In this document: piece by piece, positions 30,794-39,139 of the stretch
Position numbering within the stretch: position 1 is the first letter of the stretch
Layout of the letters: the number at the start of each line of letters is the position of its first letter
NCBI GenBank assembly: GCA_006844765.1
Contig: SPJV01000126.1
Span: 1-41,358 of the forward strand
Length of the DNA stretch: 41,358 bases
Direction: 5' to 3'
Source: Alphaproteobacteria bacterium
GTDB lineage: Bacteria > Pseudomonadota > Alphaproteobacteria > UBA8366 > Aestuariispiraceae
Notes under the pieces: generated by a model
What the model saw: the letters and a program-made list of their open reading frames with translations, nothing else
Database searches by the model: none
Told to the model about the DNA's origin: nothing
Translations under genes and position numbers: made by a program

Positions 30794-31714
30794 ATGAAGC
30801 TTACCCGCAAGGTTAAGGAAATCCTCTCTCACTACGAATCCGACAGCCCTGGTACGAAGCGCAATATCGCGTCGATCCTGATGCAGGGGCGGTTGGGCGG
30901 AACCGGACGGATGGTTATCCTACCCGTGGACCAAGGGTTCGAACATGGCCCCGCGCGCAGCTTCGCGCCGAATCCACCTGCCTACGATCCGCACTATCAT
31001 TATCAACTTGCGATTGATGCAGGCCTAAATGCCTATGCAGCACCACTTGGACAGCTCGAACTCGGGGCCGATACCTTCGCCGGTCAGATTCCGACGATCC
31101 TTAAGGTAAACAGCTCCAATTCATGGACGACAACGAAAGATCAGGCCATAACGGCATCGGTTGCGGATGCGCTGAAGCTCGGTTGCGCGGCGATTGGCTT
31201 CACGATCTACCCCGCCTCTGACTTCGCGAATGAGCTCATCGAAGAGATTCGGGAAATGGCGGAGGAAGCCAAATCAGTCGGCCTCGCCGTCGTGATCTGG
31301 TCCTATCCGCGCGGGGGCGAACTCTCTAAAGCCGGTGAAACCGCGATGGATGTCTGCGCCTATGCGGCCCATCTCGCGGCACAACTCGGCGCCCACATTA
31401 TTAAGGTCAAACCGCCGACCGGCCATCTGGAACAGCCAGATGCGAAGAAGGTCTATGAAGCCCAGGATATTGACATCTCTTCGATGGCGGCCCGGGTTGC
31501 GCACGTAAAGCAATCCGCCTTTGCCGGTAAGAGAATTGTCGTTTTTTCCGGCGGAGCCGCCAAAGGACTCGACGACATATTCGAAGAAATCCGCCAGCTT
31601 TGGGACGGGGGCGCCAACGGATCCATTATTGGCCGCAACACGTTCCAGCGAAACCGTGACGAAGCCCTCGCCATGCTTGATACGATCATAAAGATCTATC
31701 TGGGCAAGGCTTGA
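30794..31714 (+). CDS. fba: Class I fructose-bisphosphate aldolase (DhnA/FbaB type)
   Basis: Cleaves fructose-1,6-bisphosphate through a lysine Schiff base. The product is 306 residues from the ATG at 30794 with AAGGGGG upstream; upstream in-frame starts add non-conserved sequence. Motifs: MVILPVDQGFEHGPARSF, PTILKVNSSNSWT, AIGFTIYPASDF, VIWSYPRGG, the catalytic lysine region AHIIKVKPPTGHLEQ and VFSGGAAKGLDDIFEEIRQLWDGGANGSIIGRN for the phosphate site. A divergently oriented 80-residue gene lies upstream, and a ThiE-like gene starts 26 bases downstream. Confidence 0.95.
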   Translation: MKLTRKVKEILSHYESDSPGTKRNIASILMQGRLGGTGRMVILPVDQGFEHGPARSFAPNPPAYDPHYHYQLAIDAGLNAYAAPLGQLELGADTFAGQIPTILKVNSSNSWTTTKDQAITASVADALKLGCAAIGFTIYPASDFANELIEEIREMAEEAKSVGLAVVIWSYPRGGELSKAGETAMDVCAYAAHLAAQLGAHIIKVKPPTGHLEQPDAKKVYEAQDIDISSMAARVAHVKQSAFAGKRIVVFSGGAAKGLDDIFEEIRQLWDGGANGSIIGRNTFQRNRDEALAMLDTIIKIYLGKA

Positions 31715-31740
31715 ACAACAGCTCAGGTCGAAAAAATCAG

Positions 31741-32391
31741 ATGAATGATAATCCAAAAACCGGCCTTTATGTAATTTCGCCGCCTACGGCAGATCTAGAG
31801 CTACTGGACCTTGGCTTGCGCGACATCGCAGCGTTGAGTTCGAATTTTGGTCATCCACTTTGCTTTCAGCTATGGCTTGCAGAAGAGCGACAGGGGGATA
31901 TGCGCCCCTATGCAGAGCGTCTATTACCCATCGCCCGCGCGGCAGATATCGCATTTCTGATAAATGGAGATGTTGAATTGGCCGCCTCTGTCGATGCCGA
32001 TGGGGTTCATCTCAACACCCCGGAACCTGACGCAATAAGCTCTGCGCGCGAGACGTTAGGAAACGACGCAATTGTCGGCGTATCCTGCGGGGGGTCCCGT
32101 CACGCAGGGATGGTCGCCGCAGAAACCGGTGCTGACTACGTTTCATTCGGACCGGTCTACAGGACCGAAACAAAGCAGCGTGATGCAGACCCTATGGCAT
32201 CCGAAGCAATTGAATGGTGGGCTGCCGTCATGGAAGTACCCTGTGTTGCCGTCGGCGGAATTAGCGTTGATACGGCGCGGGATGTAGAAGCGTTAGGGGC
32301 TGACTTCCTGGCTTTGGTTTCTTCGGTATGGGACCATCCGAACGGCGCAAGCGAGGGCCTTTCCAGCATTGCGAAGGTGTTGAAGGGTTGA
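31741..32391 (+). CDS. ThiE-like (thiamine phosphate synthase family) protein
   Basis: The product is 216 residues from the ATG at 31741; a TTG at 31711 overlapping the fba stop is an alternative. TIM-barrel ThiE/TenI features: GLYVISPP at the first strand, FLINGDVELAASVDADGVHLNTPEP, AIVGVSCGGSRHAGMVAAETGADYVSFGPVYRTETK and CVAVGGISVDTARDVEALGADFLALVSSVW. The usual HxGQ after the GVH strand is HLNT here, and the front end lacks the common LYLVTD, so it is a divergent member whose thiamine phosphate synthase activity is not assured. Genes of this kind commonly follow the glycolytic genes in Alphaproteobacteria, which fits supply of cofactor for transketolase. The last base pairs overlap the next gene. 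Confidence 0.82.
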   Translation: MNDNPKTGLYVISPPTADLELLDLGLRDIAALSSNFGHPLCFQLWLAEERQGDMRPYAERLLPIARAADIAFLINGDVELAASVDADGVHLNTPEPDAISSARETLGNDAIVGVSCGGSRHAGMVAAETGADYVSFGPVYRTETKQRDADPMASEAIEWWAAVMEVPCVAVGGISVDTARDVEALGADFLALVSSVWDHPNGASEGLSSIAKVLKG

Positions 32392-32990
32392 GTACGGCTC
32401 GGAACGGTCTGATTGATTGCCCGACAGCAGCGACCAAAGCGGCTCCCTATTTAGAAACCGAGTTTTCCCATCAAGTTCTCGATCACTGGTGCGCGATCAG
32501 CCAAGATCGGCCCGCCCGCCGGGCGGCATTCGATCCGCTGGAAATCGCCCCCTGTCTCTCTCGGGTCTATTTGATGACATGGCATCCGGCAGACAGAGAA
32601 CTATGCTATGAGCTCGCTGGCGAAGAGGTTGAAGCAAAGTACGGGTTCTCTGTGAGAGGCAAAAACCTGAGCGAGCTCGTCGATACTTCTGCATATGACA
32701 ATGTCAGCGCCTATTTCACGGCCTGCATTGAACGTCCCGCCATTGTTATCCTCTCTGGCAGGTTGTTTCAGGAGCAAGAGAAACCCGGGCTTGGTGAGCG
32801 CCTTTTACTGCCGCTGTTTTCGGATGGTCCCGGTGAACCTGTCGATAACTGCGTTACCGCATCCCATCTGGTCGGCTTGACAGTACAACGTCGAGAATTT
32901 GTAGATCGGGAAGAAGCTTTCCGAAATTCGAAACGGCTTTTACATATCGTTCCGCTGAATGGCGATGAGGTCGAAATCAAAGAGTACTGA
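32388..32990 (+). CDS. PAS_5-like sensory protein
   Basis: This is 200 residues from a TTG at 32388 that overlaps the ThiE-like stop (TTGA), with GAAGG upstream; no better start is available, so the start is an inference. The body matches the PAS_5 pattern: HQVLDHWCAISQDRPARRAAFDPLEIAPCLSRVYLMTW, then LCYELAGEEVEAKYGFSVRGKNLSELVD and LLLPLFSDGPGEPVDNCVTASHLVG. It has no output domain and no membrane segment. It is the third such protein in the window and the last gene of the fba-thiE run. A metabolic sensor is possible; ligand unknown. Confidence 0.72.
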   Translation: MSTARNGLIDCPTAATKAAPYLETEFSHQVLDHWCAISQDRPARRAAFDPLEIAPCLSRVYLMTWHPADRELCYELAGEEVEAKYGFSVRGKNLSELVDTSAYDNVSAYFTACIERPAIVILSGRLFQEQEKPGLGERLLLPLFSDGPGEPVDNCVTASHLVGLTVQRREFVDREEAFRNSKRLLHIVPLNGDEVEIKEY

Positions 32991-33004
32991 GCGTGGCCGG
33001 ACTA

Positions 33005-33030
33005 TCCCGCATTTGGATTATTGTGCGGGA
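33005..33030. terminator. Possible bidirectional terminator between PAS and pleD genes
   Basis: TCCCGCA (33005-33011) and TGCGGGA (33024-33030) form a perfect 7-bp stem with a 12-base loop at the meeting point of two convergent genes. The pleD stop lies in the loop. There is no strong U-run. Confidence 0.4.
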
Positions 33031-34448
33031 GAAGGCTGATCCCCACTGCCAATCTCCGAAAAGCCATCCGCCTCAATACAAACAGTTCGGTTTCGACCGC
33101 ATCGTTTTGCTTCGTAGAGCGCTTCATCCGCCCGCCTCATGATCGAATCGGCACTGTCAGTTTCCGGATCGAACATCGCAATCCCAATCGAGACCGAGAC
33201 GACCAAGCCCTTTTTCCCGTCCGCCCCGCGAATGCTGAAATGAATATCGCAGACGCCCGTACGAAGTCGCTCTGCAATGATGCCTGCCAACGACAATTCT
33301 GTGTCCGGCATCACCACGACAAACTCTTCTCCCCCCACGCGCGCGACCGTATCAACGGAGCGGAGGTTACCAAGCACGCGCTTCGACAATTCAATCAGCA
33401 CTTCATCGCCGGCGGCATGGCCATGGGTATCGTTAATCGACTTGAAGTAGTCGATATCGAACATCATAACAGCCAGCGGGCGCCCGCGCAGTATCGCTTG
33501 ATTGATGATCCCGCTTAAATGGGCCGTCAGGTAGCGGCGATTATAAAGTCCGGTCAGGCTGTCTGTGAGCGCCATTGTGAGGCTACGTTCATAATTCTGC
33601 CGTAACCGGTGTTGATATCGAAACCGCCGAATCTGCGTCCGCGCGCGCGCCATCAACTCCTGACGGTCAATGGGCCTCATCAGGTAATCGTTAATACCCA
33701 GGTCCAGACCTTTGGCCAGTCTGGCTGTGTCTTCTTCTTCCGCAATCACCAGGATCGGTGTGTTACGTGTTGTCTCTTGCGCCCGCAGTAAGCTCGCAAA
33801 CCGCAAAGCGTCATCCGACTTAAGGCGCAAATTCATAACAACGAGCTCAAACGTATCAGACCGGAGCAAAGACATCGCATCATTGACGGAATTGGAAACC
33901 TCGCAGGTCCCTCCTTCCGCGGATAAGGTCTCAGATATCTTACGGGCATCAAGGGGATTATCTTCTAAAATCAAAACCTTCGGCTCGGATGTATCAACTA
34001 AGTTCATCGGCCCATCACCGGCCATGACACCCAATTGATCCGAGGTCTGTTCCCGCCGCCGCCATTCATCTGTTAGCATCTTAAGGCGGGTCAAAGACCG
34101 AACACGTGCAAAAAGCGCCGTGTCATTTACCGGCTTTGTGAGGAAATCATCGGCGCCCGCGTCCAAGCCGCGCAATCGATCTGCCGAATCGGAAAGCGCC
34201 GTAATGATAACGACCGGAACATGCATGGTTTCTGTGTTGTTTTTCAGCCGCTCACAAACCTCAAAACCATCCATTCCCGGCATCATAACATCGAGCAGGA
34301 CAATATCAGGCTCATCACGCGCCACAATTTCCAACGCTTCCTCGCCGCTTTGCGCGGTCAGCACGTCGAAATACTCGGAGCGCAATTTCGCTTCGAGCAG
34401 CTTCACATTCGGCAATAGGTCGTCAACAACAAGAACACGCGCGGTCAT
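33018..34448 (-). CDS. pleD: PleD-type response regulator diguanylate cyclase (REC-REC-GGDEF)
   Basis: Makes cyclic di-GMP on phosphorylation. The product is 476 residues. REC1 (about 3-120) has phospho-acceptor Asp53 in IVLLDVMMPGMDGFEV. REC2 (about 155-275) has Asn in place of Asp (VVMNLRLKS), so it is a pseudo-receiver for dimerisation, as in Caulobacter PleD. The GGDEF domain starts about ALTDSLTGLYNRRYL and has GGEEF at 372-376, so it should be active. The product-inhibition site RxxD is present as RSVD at 363-366, five residues before GGEEF. It lies 46 bases downstream of divK, the conserved divK-pleD operon controlling polar development. Confidence 0.97.
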   Translation of the reverse strand: MTARVLVVDDLLPNVKLLEAKLRSEYFDVLTAQSGEEALEIVARDEPDIVLLDVMMPGMDGFEVCERLKNNTETMHVPVVIITALSDSADRLRGLDAGADDFLTKPVNDTALFARVRSLTRLKMLTDEWRRREQTSDQLGVMAGDGPMNLVDTSEPKVLILEDNPLDARKISETLSAEGGTCEVSNSVNDAMSLLRSDTFELVVMNLRLKSDDALRFASLLRAQETTRNTPILVIAEEEDTARLAKGLDLGINDYLMRPIDRQELMARARTQIRRFRYQHRLRQNYERSLTMALTDSLTGLYNRRYLTAHLSGIINQAILRGRPLAVMMFDIDYFKSINDTHGHAAGDEVLIELSKRVLGNLRSVDTVARVGGEEFVVVMPDTELSLAGIIAERLRTGVCDIHFSIRGADGKKGLVVSVSIGIAMFDPETDSADSIMRRADEALYEAKRCGRNRTVCIEADGFSEIGSGDQPSPAQ

Positions 34449-34494
34449 TCAGGGAATCCGTCAGGCATTCGATCTATGACTTGTTTACTCTCAC

Positions 34495-34860
34495 TCAGTT
34501 GAGGAAACTCTCAACAGTCGCGAGGAAACTGGACACTGAGATCGGCTTTGCAATATAGGCTTCGCATCCCCCTTCGCGGATCTTGTCCTCGTCGCCTTTC
34601 ATGGCGAAAGCGGTGACCGCAATAACCGGGATGGCTTTCAATTCATCGTCTTCCTTGATCCACTTCGTGACTTCCAGGCCCGAAACTTCGGGTAGCTGGA
34701 TGTCCATCAGAATCAAGTCCGGCTTCTCGGCCCGGCAAACCTTCAAGGCTTCCATGCCGTCACGAGCTTCCAGCACGTTGTAACCGCGCGCTTCAAGAAG
34801 ATCGCGGAAGAGTTTCATGTTGAGTTCGTTATCCTCGACAATCAACACGGTTTTGGACAT
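34495..34860 (-). CDS. divK: Single-domain response regulator DivK
   Basis: Cell-cycle and polarity regulator that in Caulobacter is controlled by PleC/DivJ. The product is 121 residues from the ATG at 34860, preceded by GGGGAG; longer in-frame starts are not conserved. The receiver residues are complete: VEDNELNMKLFRDLLE at the start, Asp53 in LILMDIQLPEVSGLEVT, Thr in VTAFAMKGDE and Lys in YIAKPISV. IQLPEVSGLEVTKWIKEDDEL is highly characteristic of DivK. It is the first gene of the divK-pleD operon. No pleC or divJ is in the window. Confidence 0.97.
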   Translation of the reverse strand: MSKTVLIVEDNELNMKLFRDLLEARGYNVLEARDGMEALKVCRAEKPDLILMDIQLPEVSGLEVTKWIKEDDELKAIPVIAVTAFAMKGDEDKIREGGCEAYIAKPISVSSFLATVESFLN

Positions 34861-35055
34861 TTTACTCCCCTTCCATAACGCGTCACGGCAAGCCCGTATC
34901 GGGATCTGCAATCATGAAACGCCGGATTCGATATGAAGTTAAACTCAAGCTTCACGAAGCCTCGTCTGGGATTACTTTAGCCGCTATATTCCTAAACCAA
35001 AAGCCGGATTTCCGCTTGCTATAACGCATGCGCAATAAATCAAGGGGTAAGCGGT

Positions 35056-35991
35056 ATGATCCTACCAAACGGAGGACGTATTGGCGTCGATCTAGGCGGC
35101 ACCAAGATCGAGTGCATATGGATGGAACCCGATGGCTCAATCTCCGAACGCCGTCGTATAGAAGCGCCCAAGGGCGATTATCAGACGACAATCGAAGCCA
35201 TCGTCAAAATCGTAACAGAAGTAGGCGCGCAGGTACCGTCAGCGCCGGTCGGGATCGGCATGCCGGGAAGCCTCTCCACGCGGACGGGACTGGTCAAAAA
35301 CGCAAACTCAACCTGGTTAATTGGACGTCCCTTTTTTAAGGATATCTGCGCCGCATTGGATCGCCCGGTAAGGATCGCAAATGACGCCGATTGTTTTGCA
35401 CTTTCTGAAGCAACAGATGGGGCCGCCGCGAGTTATGATTCCGTATTCGGTGTCATACTAGGCACGGGCGTTGGTGGCGGTATCGTTCTCGACAGCAAGC
35501 TTCTCAAAGGGCCGAACTCTGTGGCGGGCGAATGGGGCCATAACCCCTTGCCCTGGTCAGACCCGGACAAAGACCCCGCGATGGCGTGCTATTGTGGAAA
35601 ACATGGTTGTATTGAGACTTTTCTCTCGGGCCCCGGATGGCAGAGTCACTTCAAGAAGGAAACCGGTCGCGACTTGGCATCTACCGACATCGTCCTGTCA
35701 GCGGATGCAGGTGACCAGGATTGCGAGCGCTCGCTGGCGCTCTATTGTGACCGCCTATCGCGGGCGCTGGCCCATGTCATCAATATCGTCGACCCGCAAG
35801 CAATCGTACTCGGTGGCGGCTTATCCGGGGTGGAAGCCTTGTATAAAAAAGTTCCCGAAATCTGGGGCCGCTATGTTTTTTCGGATTCAGTTGAAACGAA
35901 ACTGTTGAAGCCTAAACACGGTGACGCTAGTGGCGTTCGCGGGGCTGCCTGGCTTTGGTCTGCGGCGGAGGCTATGGATTTAGGACGATGA
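35056..35991 (+). CDS. ROK-family sugar kinase, probably fructokinase
   Basis: The product is 311 residues. ATP-binding GRIGVDLGGTKIE, a DNA-binding domain is absent so this is a kinase rather than a repressor, and the ROK signature is VFGVILGTGVGGGIVLDSKLLKG. The zinc site consists of His in GEWGHNPLPW and three cysteines in CYCGKHGCIETFLSGPG. The catalytic Asp is in IANDADCFAL. Members closest in layout are Mak-type fructokinases or glucokinases; the sugar cannot be read from the sequence with certainty. It is divergent from divK, and its stop overlaps the dinB start (ATGA), so the two are translationally coupled without a clear functional link. Confidence 0.88.
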   Translation: MILPNGGRIGVDLGGTKIECIWMEPDGSISERRRIEAPKGDYQTTIEAIVKIVTEVGAQVPSAPVGIGMPGSLSTRTGLVKNANSTWLIGRPFFKDICAALDRPVRIANDADCFALSEATDGAAASYDSVFGVILGTGVGGGIVLDSKLLKGPNSVAGEWGHNPLPWSDPDKDPAMACYCGKHGCIETFLSGPGWQSHFKKETGRDLASTDIVLSADAGDQDCERSLALYCDRLSRALAHVINIVDPQAIVLGGGLSGVEALYKKVPEIWGRYVFSDSVETKLLKPKHGDASGVRGAAWLWSAAEAMDLGR

Positions 35992-37343
35992 CGGAAGCCA
36001 CCTTCCAGCTTTGTCGCGAGTGTTTCGACTTTCGGCCTTCGTCGTTGAACCAGGCGGTGCGCCCCGATGCGGGCGAAATGACACATGGTGAAAGCTCGGA
36101 AAAGCCCCAACCCTCCCCCTGCCCGCGCTGCCATTCACCGCGTATTCTTCAGCATCCGGAGTTGGACCGGCTCTCAATCGCCCATATCGACTGTGATGCC
36201 TTCTACGCCTCAGTAGAGAAACGGGATGACCCGGAGCTTCGTGACAAGCCGGTGGTTATCGGCGGTGGCCGGCGCGGCGTGGTTTCCGCCGCCTGCTATG
36301 TGGCCCGCATCTATGGTGTTCGCTCCGCAATGCCGATGTTTAAGGCGCTCAAGGCCTGTCCCGATGCGGTTGTGATTCGCCCTGACATGGCCAAATACAG
36401 CCGTGTCGGGAAAGAGATTCGGCAATTGATGCTGGAAGCCACACCGCAAGTGGAGCCGATCTCCATCGACGAGGCTTTCCTGGATCTGAACGGTACGGAA
36501 CGCTTACATGGCGCCCCGCCATCCGTGACGCTCGCAAGGCTCGTTCGTCGCATAGAGACAGAAATCGGTGTCACTGCCTCAATCGGGCTGTCCTACAATA
36601 AATTCTTGGCCAAACTGTCATCGGACCTGGATAAGCCACGCGGTTTCGCCGTCATTGGAGAGGCGGAGGCTGTCGACCTGCTCGCTCCCATGTCGGTTTC
36701 CAAAATCTGGGGAGTCGGGAAGGCACTTAACTCAAGACTCGCAGCTGATGGCGTTCGGGTGATCGGCGACCTTCAGCGATTGGATGAGATCACTCTGGCA
36801 AAGCGATATGGCTCCATGGGCAGCCGCCTCTTCCGTTTCGCCAGGGGACAAGACAACCGAACCGTCTCGCCGGAAAGCGAAACGAAGAGCATCTCCGCCG
36901 AGACCACGTTTCTGGAGGACCACACGGATGTAAGGACCTTGGAGCATGAGCTCTGGCCGCTTTGTGAAACCGTCTCCAGACGGTTGAAAAAACAAGAATT
37001 TTCTGGACGCACGGTCACACTGAAACTGCGGACGGCGGATTTTAAGATCGTCACCCGATCCCGGACCCTGAATGCGCCGACTCAACTTGCTGAAGTCTTG
37101 TATCGGGTTGGGACGGAATTGCTTGAGCCGGAAGCCGACGGCCGTGCCTACAGACTAATCGGCATTGGCGCATCCGAGCTAACCGACCCGCGCGACGCCG
37201 ATCCCTTCGATCTGGGAGATCCCGACGCCTCAAAGCGCGCCGACCTGGAACGGGCTGTTGACGCCGTCCGTGACAAACTGGGCCGAGACGCGCTCGCAAA
37301 AGGCCGTGGCTGGTCAGGTGGAAAAGCCCCCAAGCCCGATTGA
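35988..37343 (+). CDS. dinB: DNA polymerase IV with N-terminal zinc-finger extension
   Basis: Error-prone Y-family translesion polymerase. The product is 451 residues from the ATG at 35988. The first ~60 residues add a four-cysteine element (LCRECF and CPRCHSPRILQHPEL), a form common in Alphaproteobacteria. The polymerase body follows: HIDCDAFYASVEKRDDPEL with the first catalytic Asp, VVSAACYVARIYGVRSAMPMFKA, the catalytic SIDEAFLDL, ASIGLSYNKFLAKLSSDLDKP and SVSKIWGVGKALNSRL (HhH), then the little-finger region. It is translationally coupled to the ROK kinase gene. No LexA box is evident upstream because the start lies inside the preceding gene. Confidence 0.96.
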   Translation: MTEATFQLCRECFDFRPSSLNQAVRPDAGEMTHGESSEKPQPSPCPRCHSPRILQHPELDRLSIAHIDCDAFYASVEKRDDPELRDKPVVIGGGRRGVVSAACYVARIYGVRSAMPMFKALKACPDAVVIRPDMAKYSRVGKEIRQLMLEATPQVEPISIDEAFLDLNGTERLHGAPPSVTLARLVRRIETEIGVTASIGLSYNKFLAKLSSDLDKPRGFAVIGEAEAVDLLAPMSVSKIWGVGKALNSRLAADGVRVIGDLQRLDEITLAKRYGSMGSRLFRFARGQDNRTVSPESETKSISAETTFLEDHTDVRTLEHELWPLCETVSRRLKKQEFSGRTVTLKLRTADFKIVTRSRTLNAPTQLAEVLYRVGTELLEPEADGRAYRLIGIGASELTDPRDADPFDLGDPDASKRADLERAVDAVRDKLGRDALAKGRGWSGGKAPKPD

Positions 37344-37394
37344 CGTCTTAAAACGGGCAGATCAATACGCTATCGGCCCGCTATCAACCCACCA

Positions 37395-38273
37395 TCAACC
37401 CGCAGCAAACACCCGTCCTGCGACCGCATCCAACTTAGTCATGACAGCCGGATCCCGCGCGTCGGGTGGCGTTATCAAGGCAGTATCCAGAACCGTGTCC
37501 GTGCCGCAATCCGGCTCTGTCGGCCATTCATTCAACCGCCCAGCGATGTGTTTTACCAAGTCCCGTGCCTTATCGGCATTTTCCAACAGGGTCTTAATAA
37601 CAATTTCAACATCGACATTGTCGTGATCCGGGTGCCAGCAATCATAGTCGGTCACCATCGCGACGGTCGCGTAGCGCATCTCTGACTCTCGAGCGAGTTT
37701 CGCTTCCGGCATATTGGTCATACCGATCACGGAACAGCCCCAACTGCGATACAGCTCCGATTCCGCGAGGGTTGAGAATTGTGGCCCTTCCATCGCCAGA
37801 TAGGTTCCGCCCCGCGCATGGTCGATCGCGAGGGACTTTAGCCCCTCCTCCGCAATATCGCCCAGAAACGCGCTGACGGGATGCGCCATCGAGACATGGG
37901 CAACACAACCCGGCCCAAAAAAGCTCTTCTCCCGCGCGAAGGTGCGGTCGATGAATTGATCGACAACGACGAAGGTTCCGGGCGGCAGTTCCTCCTTAAG
38001 GGAACCGCAGGCGGAAACAGAGAGAATATCCGTGACCCCAAGCCGTTTCAGGCTATCGATATTGGCGCGATAGTTGATCGATGTCGGGGTCTGCTTATGT
38101 CCGCGACCATGCCGGGGTAGAAACCGAACTTCCGTCCCACCGAGCTTGCCGGTCAGAACCTGATCAGAGGCCTCCCCCCAAGGGCTTTCGACAGTGACCC
38201 ATTCGGCGTCCTCGATCCCATCAATCGCATAGACGCCGCTGCCGCCAACTACCCCTAAGACTTTCTTGGACAT
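37395..38273 (-). CDS. mtnP: S-methyl-5'-thioadenosine phosphorylase
   Basis: Splits methylthioadenosine to adenine and methylthioribose-1-phosphate in methionine salvage. The product is 292 residues. Family motifs: LGVVGGSGVYAIDGI, FLPRHGRGHKQTPTSINYRANI, LSVSACGSLKEELPPGTFVVVDQFIDRT, the substrate-binding YLAMEGPQFSTLAES, IGMTNMPEAKLARESEMRYA and the MTAP-type DYDCWH with the base-contacting Asp. SACGSL and the following region fit MTA rather than inosine/guanosine phosphorylase. GGAGG precedes the ATG. It is convergent with dinB and divergent from trmJ. No other methionine-salvage gene is in the window. Confidence 0.95.
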   Translation of the reverse strand: MSKKVLGVVGGSGVYAIDGIEDAEWVTVESPWGEASDQVLTGKLGGTEVRFLPRHGRGHKQTPTSINYRANIDSLKRLGVTDILSVSACGSLKEELPPGTFVVVDQFIDRTFAREKSFFGPGCVAHVSMAHPVSAFLGDIAEEGLKSLAIDHARGGTYLAMEGPQFSTLAESELYRSWGCSVIGMTNMPEAKLARESEMRYATVAMVTDYDCWHPDHDNVDVEIVIKTLLENADKARDLVKHIAGRLNEWPTEPDCGTDTVLDTALITPPDARDPAVMTKLDAVAGRVFAAG

Positions 38274-38385
38274 ACCGCCTCCTGATACCGATCATCTTGT
38301 TTTCTCAACCGAGAATCCGGTTATAAGAATTCAGGTAACTTGTTAGCGTCTTTGTTCATTCTCAGCAATCGGTGTCGACCCCTTC

Positions 38386-39138
38386 ATGACCGCTTCAGCC
38401 CCCATTGTGATATTGGTGAACCCGCAGCTCGGCGCCAATATCGGTATGGCGGCGCGGGCGATGTTGAATTGCGGTCTTACGGAACTGCGTATCGTGGCGC
38501 CGCGCGATGGCTGGCCGAACCCCGAAGCCCTGGATGCAGCCGTCAGCGACTCTCGGATACTGGTCGAGAACGCCCCTGTCTTTGACACCACCGCTGAAGC
38601 CGTCGCCGATCTGACCCATGTCTACGCGACCACGGGTCGAGGCCGGGAAATGGTGGAGCGAATAGTAACCCCGCGCGCAGCCGGCCGTGAAATGCGCAGC
38701 CTTGCCGCAGACGGAGCGCGGATTGGCGTTCTCTTCGGGAGTGAGCGCGCCGGCTTAGGCAATGACGACATTTCTCTAGCAGATACCATCATCCGCGCGC
38801 CGCTCAACCCCGACTTCAAGTCCCTTAACCTCGGCCATGCTGTCCTGATGGTCAGTTATGAATGGTTCGCGACAGAGGACGAGACAGAAGAAGAGGTTCT
38901 CGATATCGGGACAGCCCATGTCGCGACGAAGGGAGAGCTTGATAATTTCATGCGCCACCTTGTCGAAGGGCTTGATAGCGGAAACTATTTCCGTGCGAAG
39001 GAAATGCGGCCTATCGTAGTCCGTAATATTCGCAATCTGTTTCAGCGCGCCCGCGCGACGGAGCAGGAGTTACGAACCATGCATGGTGTGATCGTGGCAC
39101 TGAAAAAGGCCGGACGCGCCGAGGAGGGAGCCGACTGA
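38386..39138 (+). CDS. trmJ: tRNA (cytidine/uridine-2'-O-) methyltransferase TrmJ-like
   Basis: SpoU-class (SPOUT knot) 2'-O-methyltransferase of ~250 residues. The N-terminal motif 1 is ILVNPQLGANIGMAARAMLNCGLTELRIVAPRDGWPN, motif 2 is IGVLFGSERAGLGNDDISLAD and motif 3 is APLNPDFKSLNLGHAVLMVSYEWF. The C-terminal ~80-residue helical extension (ELDNFMRHLVEGLDSGNYF...MRPIVVRNIRNLFQRARATEQELRTMHGVI) is the dimerising domain of TrmJ, which modifies position 32 of tRNA. The ATG of the next gene follows the stop by one base, so it is co-transcribed with the antiporter gene. Confidence 0.93.
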   Translation: MTASAPIVILVNPQLGANIGMAARAMLNCGLTELRIVAPRDGWPNPEALDAAVSDSRILVENAPVFDTTAEAVADLTHVYATTGRGREMVERIVTPRAAGREMRSLAADGARIGVLFGSERAGLGNDDISLADTIIRAPLNPDFKSLNLGHAVLMVSYEWFATEDETEEEVLDIGTAHVATKGELDNFMRHLVEGLDSGNYFRAKEMRPIVVRNIRNLFQRARATEQELRTMHGVIVALKKAGRAEEGAD

Positions 39139-39139
39139 G

